DNA of 64,000 nucleotides from Paenibacillus brevis (GTDB lineage: Bacteria; Bacillota; Bacilli; Paenibacillales; Paenibacillaceae), in assembly GCF_018919145.1 (NCBI RefSeq), contig NZ_JAHLQJ010000014.1, forward strand, positions 62,001 through 126,000, read 5' to 3'. The position numbers were made by a program, and so were the translations under genes. Each line of letters starts with the position of its first letter. The stretch's first letter is position 1. Shown piece after piece: positions 43,069 to 52,034 of this stretch. Below the pieces are notes generated by a model. That model worked only from the letters and a program-made list of their open reading frames with translations, was not told the DNA's origin and ran no database searches.

Positions 43069-43272
43069 CTATGTAAGTTGAACTATAAAAGCTACGTAGA
43101 AAGGGCATAAGTGTGAAGTGTGTTGAAGAAGCGTAAGCGTTCGCCTTTGTGAGTGGATTTCTACCTTAAAATATCTTAGTTCAATTAGAGAAATCCGCGA
43201 ACAACAGCGATCGTAAGCACACTTCACACGTTGCCCCCAGAATGTAAAAATTCAGTAGTTCAACTTATATAG
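43069..43272 (+). mobile_element. MITE copy C (204 bp)
   Basis: Terminal repeats CTATGTAAGTTGAACTA (43069-43085) and TAGTTCAACTTATATAG (43256-43272), 16 of 17 matched. Subterminal repeats GTGTGAAGTGTG / CACACTTCACAC and an inner GGATTTCT / AGAAATCC make the element one long imperfect hairpin. Its right end stops one base before the stop codon of the second SMR gene, which therefore has MITE as its entire 3' untranslated region. Confidence 0.86.
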
Positions 43273-43273
43273 T

Positions 43274-43588
43274 CTAGGACACCAGTTTCAGACCGACAGC
43301 TGCGCATAGTACCATACTGATGAACACGATTCTTTTCCAATCCTTGGATTCGTTGTACAGAACCATTCCCAGAATTGCGCCACCTGAAGCGCCTATCCCT
43401 GTCCATATAGCATAAGCGGTTCCCATCGGTAATGTCTCCATCGCATAAGCCAGAAAGATAAAGCTCAGCCCGAATCCGACAACGAGCATGACTAAGGATT
43501 GCCATTTTTGATCCTTATGCCACTTATTGATCATCGTAACCCCAAACATTTCGCAAAGTCCGGCCAACACTAATGTCATCCAAGCCAT
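43274..43588 (-). CDS. SMR-family guanidinium exporter subunit 2
   Basis: Small multidrug resistance protein of 104 residues with four helices, opening [25 protein letters not shown] with the essential glutamate in helix 1 (residue 13). It is the YkkD-like partner of the preceding gene, sharing a TGATG stop/start overlap. The two-gene unit lies behind a guanidine riboswitch, so the pair should export guanidinium (Gdx type). The 3' end is bordered by a MITE. Confidence 0.93.
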   Translation of the reverse strand: MAWMTLVLAGLCEMFGVTMINKWHKDQKWQSLVMLVVGFGLSFIFLAYAMETLPMGTAYAIWTGIGASGGAILGMVLYNESKDWKRIVFISMVLCAAVGLKLVS

Positions 43589-43929
43589 CAGGATTCAGCT
43601 CCTTCCTCTACTTGATCCTTCGTAACCAGCTTCAGTCCGATCACGCCTGCCAGCAAGAGCAGGATCAACAGAACCTTGGCCAATTTAAACGGCTCGCCAA
43701 AGAACAACACTTCCGACAAGACTGTACCGGCTGTACCTAATCCGACAAATACCGCATATACCGTTCCTACAGGCAGCTTCTTGCCCGCCATAATCATGAC
43801 ATAGAAGCTTATAATAATGGCGATAACCGTTCCGCTCCATGTCCAGAAGCTGTCAGCATGCTTCAAGCCGATGACCCATAGCACCTCAAAGAATGCAGCG
43901 ACAAATACCTTAATCCAATCCTTGCTCAT
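43588..43929 (-). CDS. SMR-family guanidinium exporter subunit 1
   Basis: SMR protein of 113 residues, opening [28 protein letters not shown] with the functional glutamate in helix 1 (E14). The Gdx-type sequence near [11 protein letters not shown] and [20 protein letters not shown] is visible. The ATG at 43929 follows GGAGGTG; an ATG nine bases upstream is less well placed. Heteromeric YkkC/YkkD-type assembly with the next gene is likely. Confidence 0.93.
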   Translation of the reverse strand: MSKDWIKVFVAAFFEVLWVIGLKHADSFWTWSGTVIAIIISFYVMIMAGKKLPVGTVYAVFVGLGTAGTVLSEVLFFGEPFKLAKVLLILLLLAGVIGLKLVTKDQVEEGAES

Positions 43930-43985
43930 GAAAAACACCTCCGGTTTGTATTGATGATCTGTTCCGGTCTTCTGTCGGCTTGTAT

Positions 43986-44122
43986 GGAGCCAAAAAAGCC
44001 CGGAAAGATATCAAAAAGATATCCTCCCGGGCTTTTATCCCTCCGTGTCCGCAGCATGGCTGCGTGTTCTCTCTCGGACCATGGACCGGCAATTGCCGCG
44101 GAACCCTAGAGAACAAACTGGA
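43986..44122 (-). promoter_or_regulatory. Guanidine-I (ykkC) riboswitch with terminator
   Basis: Minus-strand leader with the ykkC-I core: CTCTAGGGTTCCGC, CTGGTCCGAGAG-type GGTCCGAGAGAGAACACG, ACACGGAGGGATAAAAGCCCGGGAG. The last part competes with a terminator stem AGCCCGGGA...GATATC / GATATC...TCCGGGCT followed by six T (43994-44033). Guanidine binding prevents termination and turns on the two SMR exporter genes. Class and gene context agree. Confidence 0.96.
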
Positions 44123-44126
44123 ATTT

Positions 44127-44155
44127 ATATTAACCCGTACGGGCCCGGATGTCAA
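44127..44155 (-). promoter_or_regulatory. Promoter of the guanidine-exporter operon
   Basis: TTGACA (44155-44150) and TAATAT (44132-44127) on the minus strand with a 17-bp spacer containing the palindrome GGGCCC. It is positioned directly before the riboswitch. Confidence 0.85.
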
Positions 44156-44255
44156 TAGAGGATTTGTGGCAACTTGTAACTCTCGAAGGTTTGTTCTAAC
44201 ATAGATAACGAGCAATTCAATCTGTTCAATCGATATAGAGATGAGGAGTGGAAGA

Positions 44256-45266
44256 ATGAACACCAAATTATTTTCCCCTTATACGATCAAGGAAGTAACC
44301 TTCAAGAATCGGATCGTTATGGCGCCGATGTGTATGTATTCTTCCCCAAATAAAGACGGTAAAGTCGCAGACTGGCACCGGACTCACTATGCAACCCGTG
44401 CCGTAGGCGGCGTTGGTCTTATTATACTGGAAGCTACAGCCGTTACACCGGAGGGCCGCATTAGCGACCAGGATCTCGGTATTTGGAACGATGAGCATAT
44501 TGAAGGGCTTAAGGAAATCACCGGCCTGATTCATCAGCATGGTGCCAAGGCAGGAATCCAGCTTGCCCATGCCGGACGGAAAGCAGACCTGGAAGGAACC
44601 ATTTACGCTCCTTCTGCTGTTCCTTTCCCCGGTATGAAAACACCAACCGAAATGGACAAGCAGCAAATAGAGCAGACTGTAGAAGCCTTCAAGCAGGCTG
44701 CGCGCCGCGCCAGAGAGGCCGGCTTTGACATCATTGAGCTTCATGCAGCGCACGGTTATTTGTTGAACCAGTTCCTCTCCCCGCTTACCAATCATCGTCA
44801 GGATGAATATGGCGGAAATCCGGATAATCGTTACCGGCTGCTGGGCAAGGTGATTGAAGCCTCGAAGTCGGAATGGAGCGGTCCAATCTTCGTTCGAATC
44901 TCGGCGGAAGAATACGATGAGCAAGGCAACCATCTGGATCAGTATCTAACTTATTCACAACAAATGAAGGCACAAGGCGTCGATTTGATCGACTGCAGCT
45001 CGGGCGGCATGGTCCCTGCCAAGATCAACGTCTTCCCTGGCTATCAAGTTGGATTGTCCGATGCGATTCGCAATCAGGTAGATATCCCCACAGGAGCTGT
45101 CGGTCTAATCACTACAGCAATCCAGGCTGAGGAAATTCTGGGCAATGGCCGGGCCGATCTGGTGCTGCTCGGTCGTGAACTGCTGCGGAATCCTTATTGG
45201 GCATTAAATGCGGCGAAGGAGTTTGGCGCTGACATCGAGCGTCCAAGACAGTATCTTCGCTCTTAA
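44256..45266 (+). CDS. namA: NADPH dehydrogenase NamA (old yellow enzyme, YqjM type)
   Basis: FMN-dependent ene-reductase of 336 residues (B. subtilis YqjM 338). The redox cysteine lies in [10 protein letters not shown], and the substrate histidine pair in [24 protein letters not shown] contacts include [12 protein letters not shown] and [11 protein letters not shown]. The ATG at 44256 follows GAGGAG; the longer frame from 44241 has no site. Roles in reducing nitroaromatics, enals or oxidative-stress products are typical. Spacing of 36 bp to mqnB. Confidence 0.95.
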   Translation: MNTKLFSPYTIKEVTFKNRIVMAPMCMYSSPNKDGKVADWHRTHYATRAVGGVGLIILEATAVTPEGRISDQDLGIWNDEHIEGLKEITGLIHQHGAKAGIQLAHAGRKADLEGTIYAPSAVPFPGMKTPTEMDKQQIEQTVEAFKQAARRAREAGFDIIELHAAHGYLLNQFLSPLTNHRQDEYGGNPDNRYRLLGKVIEASKSEWSGPIFVRISAEEYDEQGNHLDQYLTYSQQMKAQGVDLIDCSSGGMVPAKINVFPGYQVGLSDAIRNQVDIPTGAVGLITTAIQAEEILGNGRADLVLLGRELLRNPYWALNAAKEFGADIERPRQYLRS

Positions 45267-45302
45267 TACGGCCCTATTCTGGAGATGGAGTGATTCAAAT
45301 TG

Positions 45303-46007
45303 ATGGAGAATCAACCTAGCACAAGCATAGAACCCGCTGTCATTAGGCGGGTTCTGATCATGACTGCGGTGGAGGCTGAGCGCGAAGCGGTGCTGCGAGG
45401 CCTCCACTCGGCCCGGCCATCGGCAGGCGCACCGGAATTCACGGTGCGCCTTGCCGGGGTCGGGCCGGCGATGGCCGCCGCATCCACAGCGGCCGAGCTG
45501 GCTGCCGGCGCGTATGATCTGGTGATCAGCGCCGGCATTGGCGGCGGCTTCGCGGAGCGGGCGCCGGTCGGGTCTGTGGTGATCGCGAGCGAGCTGATCG
45601 CCGCGGATCTGGGTGCCGAGACGCCGGACGGGTTCACCGGCGTGGAGGAGCTTGGCTTCGGATCTGCCAGGATCGAAGCCGAGGCAGTGCTTGCAGGCCG
45701 CCTGCTGGAAGGCCTGCAAGCCGCGGGCATGGCGGTGTGCCGTGGACCGGTGTTGACCCTGTCCACCGTGACCGGCACCGCCGCTACCGCGGCCTTGCTT
45801 GCTGCGCGCATTCCCGGCGCAGCGGCCGAAGCTATGGAAGGCTTCGGCGTGGCCGTCGCAGCCCGCAGACTAAGTTTGCCCGTCCTTGAGCTAAGGACGA
45901 TCTCTAACCTCATCGGCCCGAGGCAGCGTGAGCTGTGGAAAATCGGCGATGCCCTGCAGGCGCTTGAAGCGGCCTGCTCTTATCTACCGGAGGTGCTGCA
46001 CTCATGA
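45303..46007 (+). CDS. mqnB: Futalosine hydrolase
   Basis: Removes hypoxanthine (or adenine) from futalosine in the alternative menaquinone pathway. The protein of 234 residues has the purine-nucleosidase fold: ILIMTAVEAEREAV at the start, GAYDLVISAGIGGGFAERAPVGSVVIAS in the centre and AAEAMEGFGVAVAARRL with the binding glutamate. It overlaps mqnD by 4 nt. Codon use and base composition are conspicuously more GC-rich than neighbours over about 45.4-45.85 kb, perhaps because of its alanine/glycine-rich sequence. Confidence 0.93.
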   Translation: MENQPSTSIEPAVIRRVLIMTAVEAEREAVLRGLHSARPSAGAPEFTVRLAGVGPAMAAASTAAELAAGAYDLVISAGIGGGFAERAPVGSVVIASELIAADLGAETPDGFTGVEELGFGSARIEAEAVLAGRLLEGLQAAGMAVCRGPVLTLSTVTGTAATAALLAARIPGAAAEAMEGFGVAVAARRLSLPVLELRTISNLIGPRQRELWKIGDALQALEAACSYLPEVLHS

Positions 46008-46840
46008 ATATAGCCTTTTCCCCGTGTCCGAACGACACCTTTGTCTTTCATGCTCTGGTTCATGGTCTGGTTCCTGGTGCGCCGGAATTTGACGTGACCT
46101 TTGCGGATATTGATATCACGAACGGGCTTGCCGCCAGTGGGCAAGGCCCCGATATATTAAAGATTTCGTTTGCCGCCCTCCCCTGGGTCCTGGACGAATA
46201 TGCACTTCTCCCTTGCGGTGGCGCATTGGGGCGCGGCTGCGGCCCGCTTGTTCTGACCGCCGGAGGCATTGCCGGTCCGCAGGACTTGTCCGGTCGTAGA
46301 GTTGCCGTACCCAGCGAGCGTTCGACCGCTTATCTTCTGTTCCGTCTATGGGCTGCGGCTCACATTCCCGGCGGCATAGGAGAAATCATCGTCATGCCGT
46401 TTGATGAGATTATGCCCGCGGTACAGGACGGAAGCATCGATGCCGGGCTCGTCATCCATGAAGCACGCTTCACTTACCCTACTTACGGTCTCCATTTGCT
46501 GGCAGATCTCGGCAGTTGGTGGGAAACAGACACCGGGCTCCCGATTCCGCTAGGCGCCATTATAGCACGCCGTTCCCTTGATCTGGAGGCCCTTAGCGGC
46601 TGGATTCAGGAATCGGTGCGCTATGCCTGGCAGCATCCCGAGGCCTCCGCTGAATTTGTTCGTTCTCATGCCCAAGAGATGGCTCCTGAGGTAACCGAGG
46701 CCCATATCGCGCTCTATGTGAATGATTTTACGGAAAATCTCGGAGCTGACGGATATGCTGCTGTTCATGCCCTGCTGGATCGGGCGGCGCGCGAGGGCAT
46801 CATACCCGCTGTAAATCCCGAATTATTGAGCTTCAAGTAA
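46004..46840 (+). CDS. mqnD: 1,4-dihydroxy-6-naphthoate synthase
   Basis: Converts cyclic dehypoxanthine futalosine to 1,4-dihydroxy-6-naphthoate. The 278-residue protein has a periplasmic-binding-protein-like fold with the MqnD opening MNIAFSPCPNDTFVFHALVHG, KISFAALPWVLDEYALLPCGGALGRGCGPL and an IHEARFTY segment. Translation is coupled to mqnB by ATGA. Genes mqnA, mqnC and mqnE are not in this window. It implies the futalosine route rather than the classical men route. Confidence 0.95.
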   Translation: MNIAFSPCPNDTFVFHALVHGLVPGAPEFDVTFADIDITNGLAASGQGPDILKISFAALPWVLDEYALLPCGGALGRGCGPLVLTAGGIAGPQDLSGRRVAVPSERSTAYLLFRLWAAAHIPGGIGEIIVMPFDEIMPAVQDGSIDAGLVIHEARFTYPTYGLHLLADLGSWWETDTGLPIPLGAIIARRSLDLEALSGWIQESVRYAWQHPEASAEFVRSHAQEMAPEVTEAHIALYVNDFTENLGADGYAAVHALLDRAAREGIIPAVNPELLSFK

Positions 46841-46861
46841 CTTCAATTCCTATAACATTTG

Positions 46862-46910
46862 AAAGAGCAGACCTTCAGGCATTTCGACCTGTAAGTCTGC
46901 TCTTTTTTAA
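46862..46910 (+). terminator. Terminator after mqnBD
   Basis: Stem AGAGCAGAC...CAGG / CCTG...GTCTGCTCT followed by six T. It also separates the convergent radical SAM gene. Confidence 0.82.
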
Positions 46911-46945
46911 CATTTCATCGATCTCTTCTATGCTCTCTCCGTTCG

Positions 46946-47827
46946 TTACGCTCCGCCAAACCGTTGCCGGTACCCGCATTTCCTGCAGAGCTCCTCAACT
47001 GCTGTGCGGCGGGAAAAGCCCTCATAGAGGCGGTTTGCCCGTTCTCCTTCAATGATCTCGGAAAAAGGGGCTTGGTGGACGTTGCCAAGATTGATAATCC
47101 CTTCTCCATCCAGACAGCAAGGTACCACCGTTCCATCCACAAGAATTCCTGCCTGATTTCGCAGTGCATGGCAGAAGCCCCTTCCTTCGTCTTCCTTTGC
47201 ATGCAGGCTTGGCCACTCGAACTCATGATCCTGATTCAGATAGATCCGTTCAGCCAGCTTGACTCCACTGCCGGGAACTACTCTCTCTTCGATCTTATAA
47301 TCCAGGTCAAACTCCTTTTCGATCATGGCCAAAGTCTCCCGGTTGCGGCTGCGTTGAAGATTCGTTTCATTATCCTGTGTCAAATTCCAAAGCCGGAAGG
47401 ACACCAGCATGTCCGAAATCGAGGTGGCTTCGCGGACAAAGGACAGTACGCTTTGGATGTATCCTTCCCGGTCCACAGAGCCTTCATGTCCATCAAAGCT
47501 GTGCAGCGAGAAATTCATTTGCCGCAGTGCCGGCTTGCCCAGCAACTTCGGAGCCGCCTTACGGATCAAGGTGCCGTTTGTCGTAATGTTCACCTTAAAG
47601 CCCTTTTCCTCGCTGATATCCAGCATTTGATCGAGCTTGGGATGCAGCAGCGGCTCTCCCTTTAAGTGAAAATAAATATAATCTGTATGAGGCTTAATCT
47701 CGTCAAGAATATGCTTGAACTCCTCCAGCGCGATAAATCGGGCCTGCCGCTGCGTCGGTGGGCAAAAGCTGCAAGACAAATTGCAAATACTTGTTGTTTC
47801 GATATAGAATTTTTTGAACTTTTTCAT
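46946..47827 (-). CDS. Radical SAM protein with SPASM-type C-terminus
   Basis: Protein of 293 residues. The SAM-cleaving 4Fe-4S motif is CNLSCSFC near residues 13-20, with GEPLLHPKLDQML and ITTNGTLI typical of AdoMet radical barrels. The C-terminus contains CHALRNQAGILVDGTVVPCCLD and CRKCGYRQRF, the ligands of auxiliary clusters (SPASM/Twitch). Such enzymes modify peptides or act in cofactor maturation, but no precursor peptide was found beside it. The narrower YfkA/MoaA-like groups cannot be told apart by eye. Confidence 0.9.
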   Translation of the reverse strand: MKKFKKFYIETTSICNLSCSFCPPTQRQARFIALEEFKHILDEIKPHTDYIYFHLKGEPLLHPKLDQMLDISEEKGFKVNITTNGTLIRKAAPKLLGKPALRQMNFSLHSFDGHEGSVDREGYIQSVLSFVREATSISDMLVSFRLWNLTQDNETNLQRSRNRETLAMIEKEFDLDYKIEERVVPGSGVKLAERIYLNQDHEFEWPSLHAKEDEGRGFCHALRNQAGILVDGTVVPCCLDGEGIINLGNVHQAPFSEIIEGERANRLYEGFSRRTAVEELCRKCGYRQRFGGA

Positions 47828-47876
47828 AGATTCGTAACCTGCTTTATCCAGTAGTTATTCCATTGTAACTGATTTA

Positions 47877-48791
47877 TCACAAACTCCCAACTTCCAATTT
47901 CAGCGCAACATGTTCCAGAATGACCGGAGTCCCCGCCCATACTGTATCATTCCCCAGATTCAGCGTCAGGGTCTGGCCGTTGGTGGTGAAGAGCCTTCCC
48001 TCCTGCAGCATGCCGTTGATAAATAAATGATTGTAGCTATTCGATGTCTCCTCGGGAAAATGAGTTATTGCCGCACCCGCATCATCGGTGAATCGACGGG
48101 CTGATAGAATGACGGTTCCGTCCATAGATTCGTCGGCAATATAAAAGTAGCGGCTGGAGGATGGAATAACCTCTATGGAGGACAGATCAATGGTTCCAGG
48201 TATCCCCTGAGGGCCTTGCGGACCTGGAATACCTTGCGGGCCTTCGAGGCCTTGTGGTCCCGGGATGCCTTGCAGACCTGGCGCACCTTGGGGTCCCTGA
48301 GCTCCTGGAGCTCCCTCTGCTCCAGGTACTCCCGCAATTCCTTGCGAGCCTTGTATCCCCCTTGGTCCCGGAACTCCTTGTAGTCCTTGCTGACCTTGGA
48401 ATCCCTGCGGTCCCGGTAAACCTTGTGGGCCGGGTGGTCCAGGCACCCCTTGGACCCCTTGTGTTCCCGGTGTACCTGGGAATCCAGGAGCTCCCTGCTC
48501 TCCCGGCATGCCCAGCTGCATCGAAGGATTACCGGTTCCGGCATTTCTTGCAAGCCCCTTGTTCTTTGGAGTGGAATACCGGTGAGTACATTTCGATACC
48601 TTCTGGATATCTCGGCAGCAGACTTTTTTCTTCGCGCGAACTGTTTTACGGCATTGGTGAACCTTCAAGCTTCCTGCGGCGTTTAGCCGAAGCTTGTATA
48701 ATCCGGGACCATTGACCTTGACAAGCAATACATGAATCGGTCTGGCTCTCCATTTTTTACGCTTTGTCCTTGACTGTTTAAAGAGCACCAA
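47877..48791 (-). CDS. Collagen-like repeat protein with C-terminal DUF4183 domain
   Basis: Protein of 304 residues. The start is TTG at 48791, eight bases after GGAGGTG. The basic, cysteine-containing N-terminus (about 1-95, [22 protein letters not shown]) has no signal peptide. About 35 Gly-X-Y triplets follow ([13 protein letters not shown] onward), then a DUF4183 domain (about 200-304: [15 protein letters not shown], [34 protein letters not shown]). This layout is that of exosporium or spore-surface filament proteins, though assembly without a leader is inferred. Divergent from a second DUF4183 gene. Confidence 0.88.
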   Translation of the reverse strand: MVLFKQSRTKRKKWRARPIHVLLVKVNGPGLYKLRLNAAGSLKVHQCRKTVRAKKKVCCRDIQKVSKCTHRYSTPKNKGLARNAGTGNPSMQLGMPGEQGAPGFPGTPGTQGVQGVPGPPGPQGLPGPQGFQGQQGLQGVPGPRGIQGSQGIAGVPGAEGAPGAQGPQGAPGLQGIPGPQGLEGPQGIPGPQGPQGIPGTIDLSSIEVIPSSSRYFYIADESMDGTVILSARRFTDDAGAAITHFPEETSNSYNHLFINGMLQEGRLFTTNGQTLTLNLGNDTVWAGTPVILEHVALKLEVGSL

Positions 48792-48988
48792 GTTCGAAAC
48801 ACCTCCGGTGAAATCTCACTCCGATATCGTATGCCCAGCAAACTCCTTTGCTCTGGACGAATTTCCCAATTATGGGACACAGATTTGCATGCAGTGGAGA
48901 ATCGCCGTTTCAGTCTCAAGGTAAACATATTACATTATAGAGGATCGATATAATTCGATTCCATTTGCTAGGAGAGGAGGTGAACGCA

Positions 48989-49402
48989 ATGCCTGTTATT
49001 AAACCCTACTTTACTGCTGTATCCTCTGCACCTGTTGCGACGGGAGGAACAGTAACCACGGTGATCACACCGGATTCCGCCCGCTTCTTGGCCATCATTG
49101 ACGCTGGAATGATCGGTGCAACAGATACTACGATTGCTGCCGCCAGCTTTGTTGATGATGCGGATGCTCCTGTTACAGCCTTGCCGGATTTGGGTACCAG
49201 CGACTATTTCAACGTATATATCAACGGCACTATTCAGCAAGCTTCATTGTCGACGCTTACGACAGCTTCTCTTGTACTGGATACCACGGATCTGATTGCC
49301 GGTGTACCTGTCGTACTTGAAGTTGTTAGTCTTGCCGGAGTTACCTCTGATATGACAACACCTCCAGATATTTCGGCGCCTACAATCACAATTATTACCT
49401 AA
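48989..49402 (+). CDS. DUF4183-domain protein, spore-surface type
   Basis: Protein of 137 residues, start at 48989 behind GAGGAGGTG. The stretch FVDDADAPVTALPDLGTSDYFNVYINGTIQQASL and IAGVPVVLEVVSL repeats the ending of the collagen-like neighbour, so they share a domain. It is Thr/Ala/Val-rich, has no cysteine or signal peptide, and ends in a proline/threonine tail. Role as a spore-surface or filament-tip protein is inference from the family. Confidence 0.85.
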   Translation: MPVIKPYFTAVSSAPVATGGTVTTVITPDSARFLAIIDAGMIGATDTTIAAASFVDDADAPVTALPDLGTSDYFNVYINGTIQQASLSTLTTASLVLDTTDLIAGVPVVLEVVSLAGVTSDMTTPPDISAPTITIIT

Positions 49403-49431
49403 CTCATTTCCCGGCACCTATGCCATGAACA

Positions 49432-49470
49432 GATCTGAGGCGCTGTCAGGATCAGACAGCGCCTCAGAAT
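49432..49470. terminator. Bidirectional terminator between DUF4183 gene and ClC gene
   Basis: Stem CTGAGGCGCTGTC / GACAGCGCCTCAG. Short T-runs limit strength on either strand. Confidence 0.75.
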
Positions 49471-49473
49471 CAT

Positions 49474-50808
49474 TCAATCTTGTTTCGAACGCTTTCGCTG
49501 CTTCCACTCTTCCAGCGTGTAGCTTTCACCGGGCATGCCCAGGATGCTGCTCTTCGGGATGCCAATCTGCTGTGAGCTGTAAATTCCGGTATGTCCTGAG
49601 AAAATATAGCTGATAATGCAAACGATCATCAGATATACGGCTCCCTCGGAGCCAAACAGTTCAATACCCATGATGAAGCAGGCCAGCGGCGTATTGGCGG
49701 CCCCGCAGAATACCGCAATGAATCCTAATGCGGCCAGGAATGGTGCATACATATGGAGCAGCGTCGACAAAGAGGAGCCGAGAGCAGCTCCGATAGCAAA
49801 TAGCGGAGTTACTTCCCCTCCCTGAAATCCTGCACCCAACGTAACGGCTGTAAATAACAGCTTCCAAAGGAAGGCAAACGGCGTTACTCCTCCTTCTTCA
49901 AAGGAGCCTTGAATTAGCGGAATGCCTAATCCCAGATAGTCCCGGGTTCCGGCCACAAATACCAATATAATGACTGCCACCCCGCCCGCTGCCGTCTTTA
50001 AGACCGGATTTGGAATCAACCGGGTGAACCCTTTTTTTAATGCATGGCATAATTCACTGAAGAGACGGGCAGTCAAGCCAAACAATATGGCAGCAAAGCA
50101 GACCTTTAACAAAACCGCACCGGATAACCCCGGGACCGGCCCCATCTCGTAATGAAGATGCCCTACCTTCCAGACATAGGTCGCTGTCAAGTTCCCAACG
50201 AAGCTTGCTGTAAAGCAAGGTACAAGCGCGCGGTGACTGATCATACCGATCGCTATGACCTCCAGACCAAAAACTGCACCTGCAAGCGGAGTCCCGAAGA
50301 CGGAACCAAACCCTCCGCTAATCCCGCACATCAGCAAAAGCTTGCGGTCCTCTGCATCAATGCGAATCAGTCTGCCAACCCCTTCAGCAAGGCTGCCTCC
50401 CATTTGAACTGCTGTCCCTTCTCTGCCCGCAGACCCGCCAAGCAAGTGGGTAACCAGCGTTCCAAATAACACCAAGGGCGCCATTCGCAATGGGATGGTT
50501 TCCTGTCCTCCCCGCACCTGCTCCAGAATCAGATTGTTGCCCCGACCGCTATTTTTGCCATACCTCATATAAAGAAAACTAACCAAAGCTCCGCCCAGCG
50601 GAAGGAGATATAATAGCCAAGGCTGTTCCATGCGGTACTCTGTCACTGCATCCAGGCCTTTTAGGAACAGGGCGGATGCGCTTCCCGTTAATATACCGAT
50701 CAGGGCTCCAAGCACCACCCATTTTAAGAATGAAGCCATCAATCCGGAATAGGATTCCTTATCGGCCCACTTCGCTAATCTGCTTTTCATATCCGATGCT
50801 TTTATCAT
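49474..50808 (-). CDS. ClC-family chloride channel/antiporter
   Basis: Chloride transporter of 444 residues with about 12 membrane segments and no CBS domains. Selectivity-filter segments appear as GSAGREGTAVQMGG (GREGP equivalent with the gating glutamate) and LGAGFQGGEVTPLFAIGAALGS (GGEFxP equivalent, GGEVTP). The serine loop GSASAL lies near residue 45. The external gating glutamate is retained, so H+/Cl- exchange is plausible. Single-gene unit. Confidence 0.92.
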   Translation of the reverse strand: MIKASDMKSRLAKWADKESYSGLMASFLKWVVLGALIGILTGSASALFLKGLDAVTEYRMEQPWLLYLLPLGGALVSFLYMRYGKNSGRGNNLILEQVRGGQETIPLRMAPLVLFGTLVTHLLGGSAGREGTAVQMGGSLAEGVGRLIRIDAEDRKLLLMCGISGGFGSVFGTPLAGAVFGLEVIAIGMISHRALVPCFTASFVGNLTATYVWKVGHLHYEMGPVPGLSGAVLLKVCFAAILFGLTARLFSELCHALKKGFTRLIPNPVLKTAAGGVAVIILVFVAGTRDYLGLGIPLIQGSFEEGGVTPFAFLWKLLFTAVTLGAGFQGGEVTPLFAIGAALGSSLSTLLHMYAPFLAALGFIAVFCGAANTPLACFIMGIELFGSEGAVYLMIVCIISYIFSGHTGIYSSQQIGIPKSSILGMPGESYTLEEWKQRKRSKQD

Positions 50809-50898
50809 GCCAATTGCTCCTTATTTCAGCCTTAGGAACATACACCCTTCTTCCCCTTTGCATAGTATAAAGCAATCCAAGAAGAAAAGGTGATGTCA

Positions 50899-51990
50899 TT
50901 GGTAAGTTTTAAACGTGCTTATCTGGTGAAACAGCGTTACGCGGCATCCATGCTCAAAAAACGGGGAATTCACGGTGTAGGAGTGGGATACAAGGACCCT
51001 GCCAAGCCCCATAAGGGGGCTGCTCTCATTGTATATGCCGACAAAGCCGTGACTACCGCCGCTCCTCGAACCAAATCCGGCGCTCCTGTGAGAAGAAAAC
51101 CGCCGCTTTTGCCTTCTGCAGTTAAGAAGCAGGTACCTGTCCGAATCGTTGGGACAAGGAAATTCCGAAAGAACGATCTCGACCGCTCTGGCGGACGTTT
51201 TCGGCGTAGAATCCGTCCGGTGATAGCCGGTTACAGCGTGGGTACACCCGAGGGATCAGGCACAGCCGGATTGATTGTCAGCGTTAAAGGACGTCCGCGG
51301 TCCAGGTATATTTTGAGCAACAATCATGTGCTTGTGAACGAGAACAGCAACCGCTATTCTCCCACGCTTCAACCGGGGGCGGCTGATAACGGAACAGTAA
51401 GGAAAGACCAAATCGGGGTAATGACCCGATACATCAAGCTTCATAAAAACAAACCTAATTATCTGGATGCCGCGCTCTCCACACCTTTACGCCGTCGCCT
51501 GCTCGCTCCCAAGTACGCGGTATTCGGAACCGTTCCGGGATATGTAACCACTTATAAAATCGGAGATCGGCTGAAGAAGGTAGGCCGAACCTCAGGCGTT
51601 GTCTCCGGCCGAGTTGAATCCATTCACACCGATATCCAGGTCGATTACGGCAGCTATGGTAATCTGGGAACCATTACCTTCAAGAATCAGAGCGTAATAC
51701 GCGGCGCAAACCCGGTCTCTCTCTCCGGGGATTCCGGCTCCGTCTGGCTGACCAAATCCGGCAACCAAGCTGCCGCAGTTAACTTTGCCGGTTCGGATGA
51801 AGGACGACTTTCCATTGCCTATCCGATTGACTGGTTCATGAAGGTGTTCGGGACCCGTGTTGCCCGTTCAGGCCGATCCGTATTGAACACACCTGCCAGA
51901 GGGAAGCGGAAATCCTACATGTGTGTCAGACCACTAAATTCTCAAATACGCAAAAAGCTGACTCCGTGTCATTGCCATCATCAGCGTTAG
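50899..51990 (+). CDS. Trypsin-fold serine protease without a signal peptide
   Basis: Protein of about 363 residues. Residues 1-120 are basic (KKRGIHGVGVGYKDPAKPHK, proline-rich linker). The chymotrypsin-like fold follows with catalytic histidine in LSNNHVLVNE, aspartate in NYLDAALS and serine in LSGDSGSVWL. The C-terminus ends CVRPLNSQIRKKLTPCHCHHQR, a cysteine/histidine tail. No signal peptide or membrane anchor. The TTG at 50899 is best spaced from AAAAGGTG; ATG at 50893 and GTG at 50890 overlap that site. Cytoplasmic, sporulation or spore-coat role is conceivable. Confidence 0.82.
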   Translation: MVSFKRAYLVKQRYAASMLKKRGIHGVGVGYKDPAKPHKGAALIVYADKAVTTAAPRTKSGAPVRRKPPLLPSAVKKQVPVRIVGTRKFRKNDLDRSGGRFRRRIRPVIAGYSVGTPEGSGTAGLIVSVKGRPRSRYILSNNHVLVNENSNRYSPTLQPGAADNGTVRKDQIGVMTRYIKLHKNKPNYLDAALSTPLRRRLLAPKYAVFGTVPGYVTTYKIGDRLKKVGRTSGVVSGRVESIHTDIQVDYGSYGNLGTITFKNQSVIRGANPVSLSGDSGSVWLTKSGNQAAAVNFAGSDEGRLSIAYPIDWFMKVFGTRVARSGRSVLNTPARGKRKSYMCVRPLNSQIRKKLTPCHCHHQR

Positions 51991-52002
51991 GCCTGTAATA
52001 GA

Positions 52003-52031
52003 AAAAGAGGAAAGCGAATGCTTTCCTCTCT
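52003..52031. terminator. Terminator between protease and sigma-factor genes
   Basis: Stem AGAGGAAAGC / GCTTTCCTCT with loop GAAT (52005-52028). Short T-run on the minus strand. Confidence 0.75.
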
Positions 52032-52034
52032 GCT

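Noticed and set aside
45311..45913. 200-codon minus-strand frame opposite mqnB
   Set aside because: It is an artefact of GC-rich DNA antisense to a recognised futalosine hydrolase gene.
48200..48540. Tandem repeats resembling a CRISPR or satellite array
   Set aside because: The periodicity is 9 nt and 3 nt, from Gly-X-Y codons of the collagen-like protein; no spacers of constant length.
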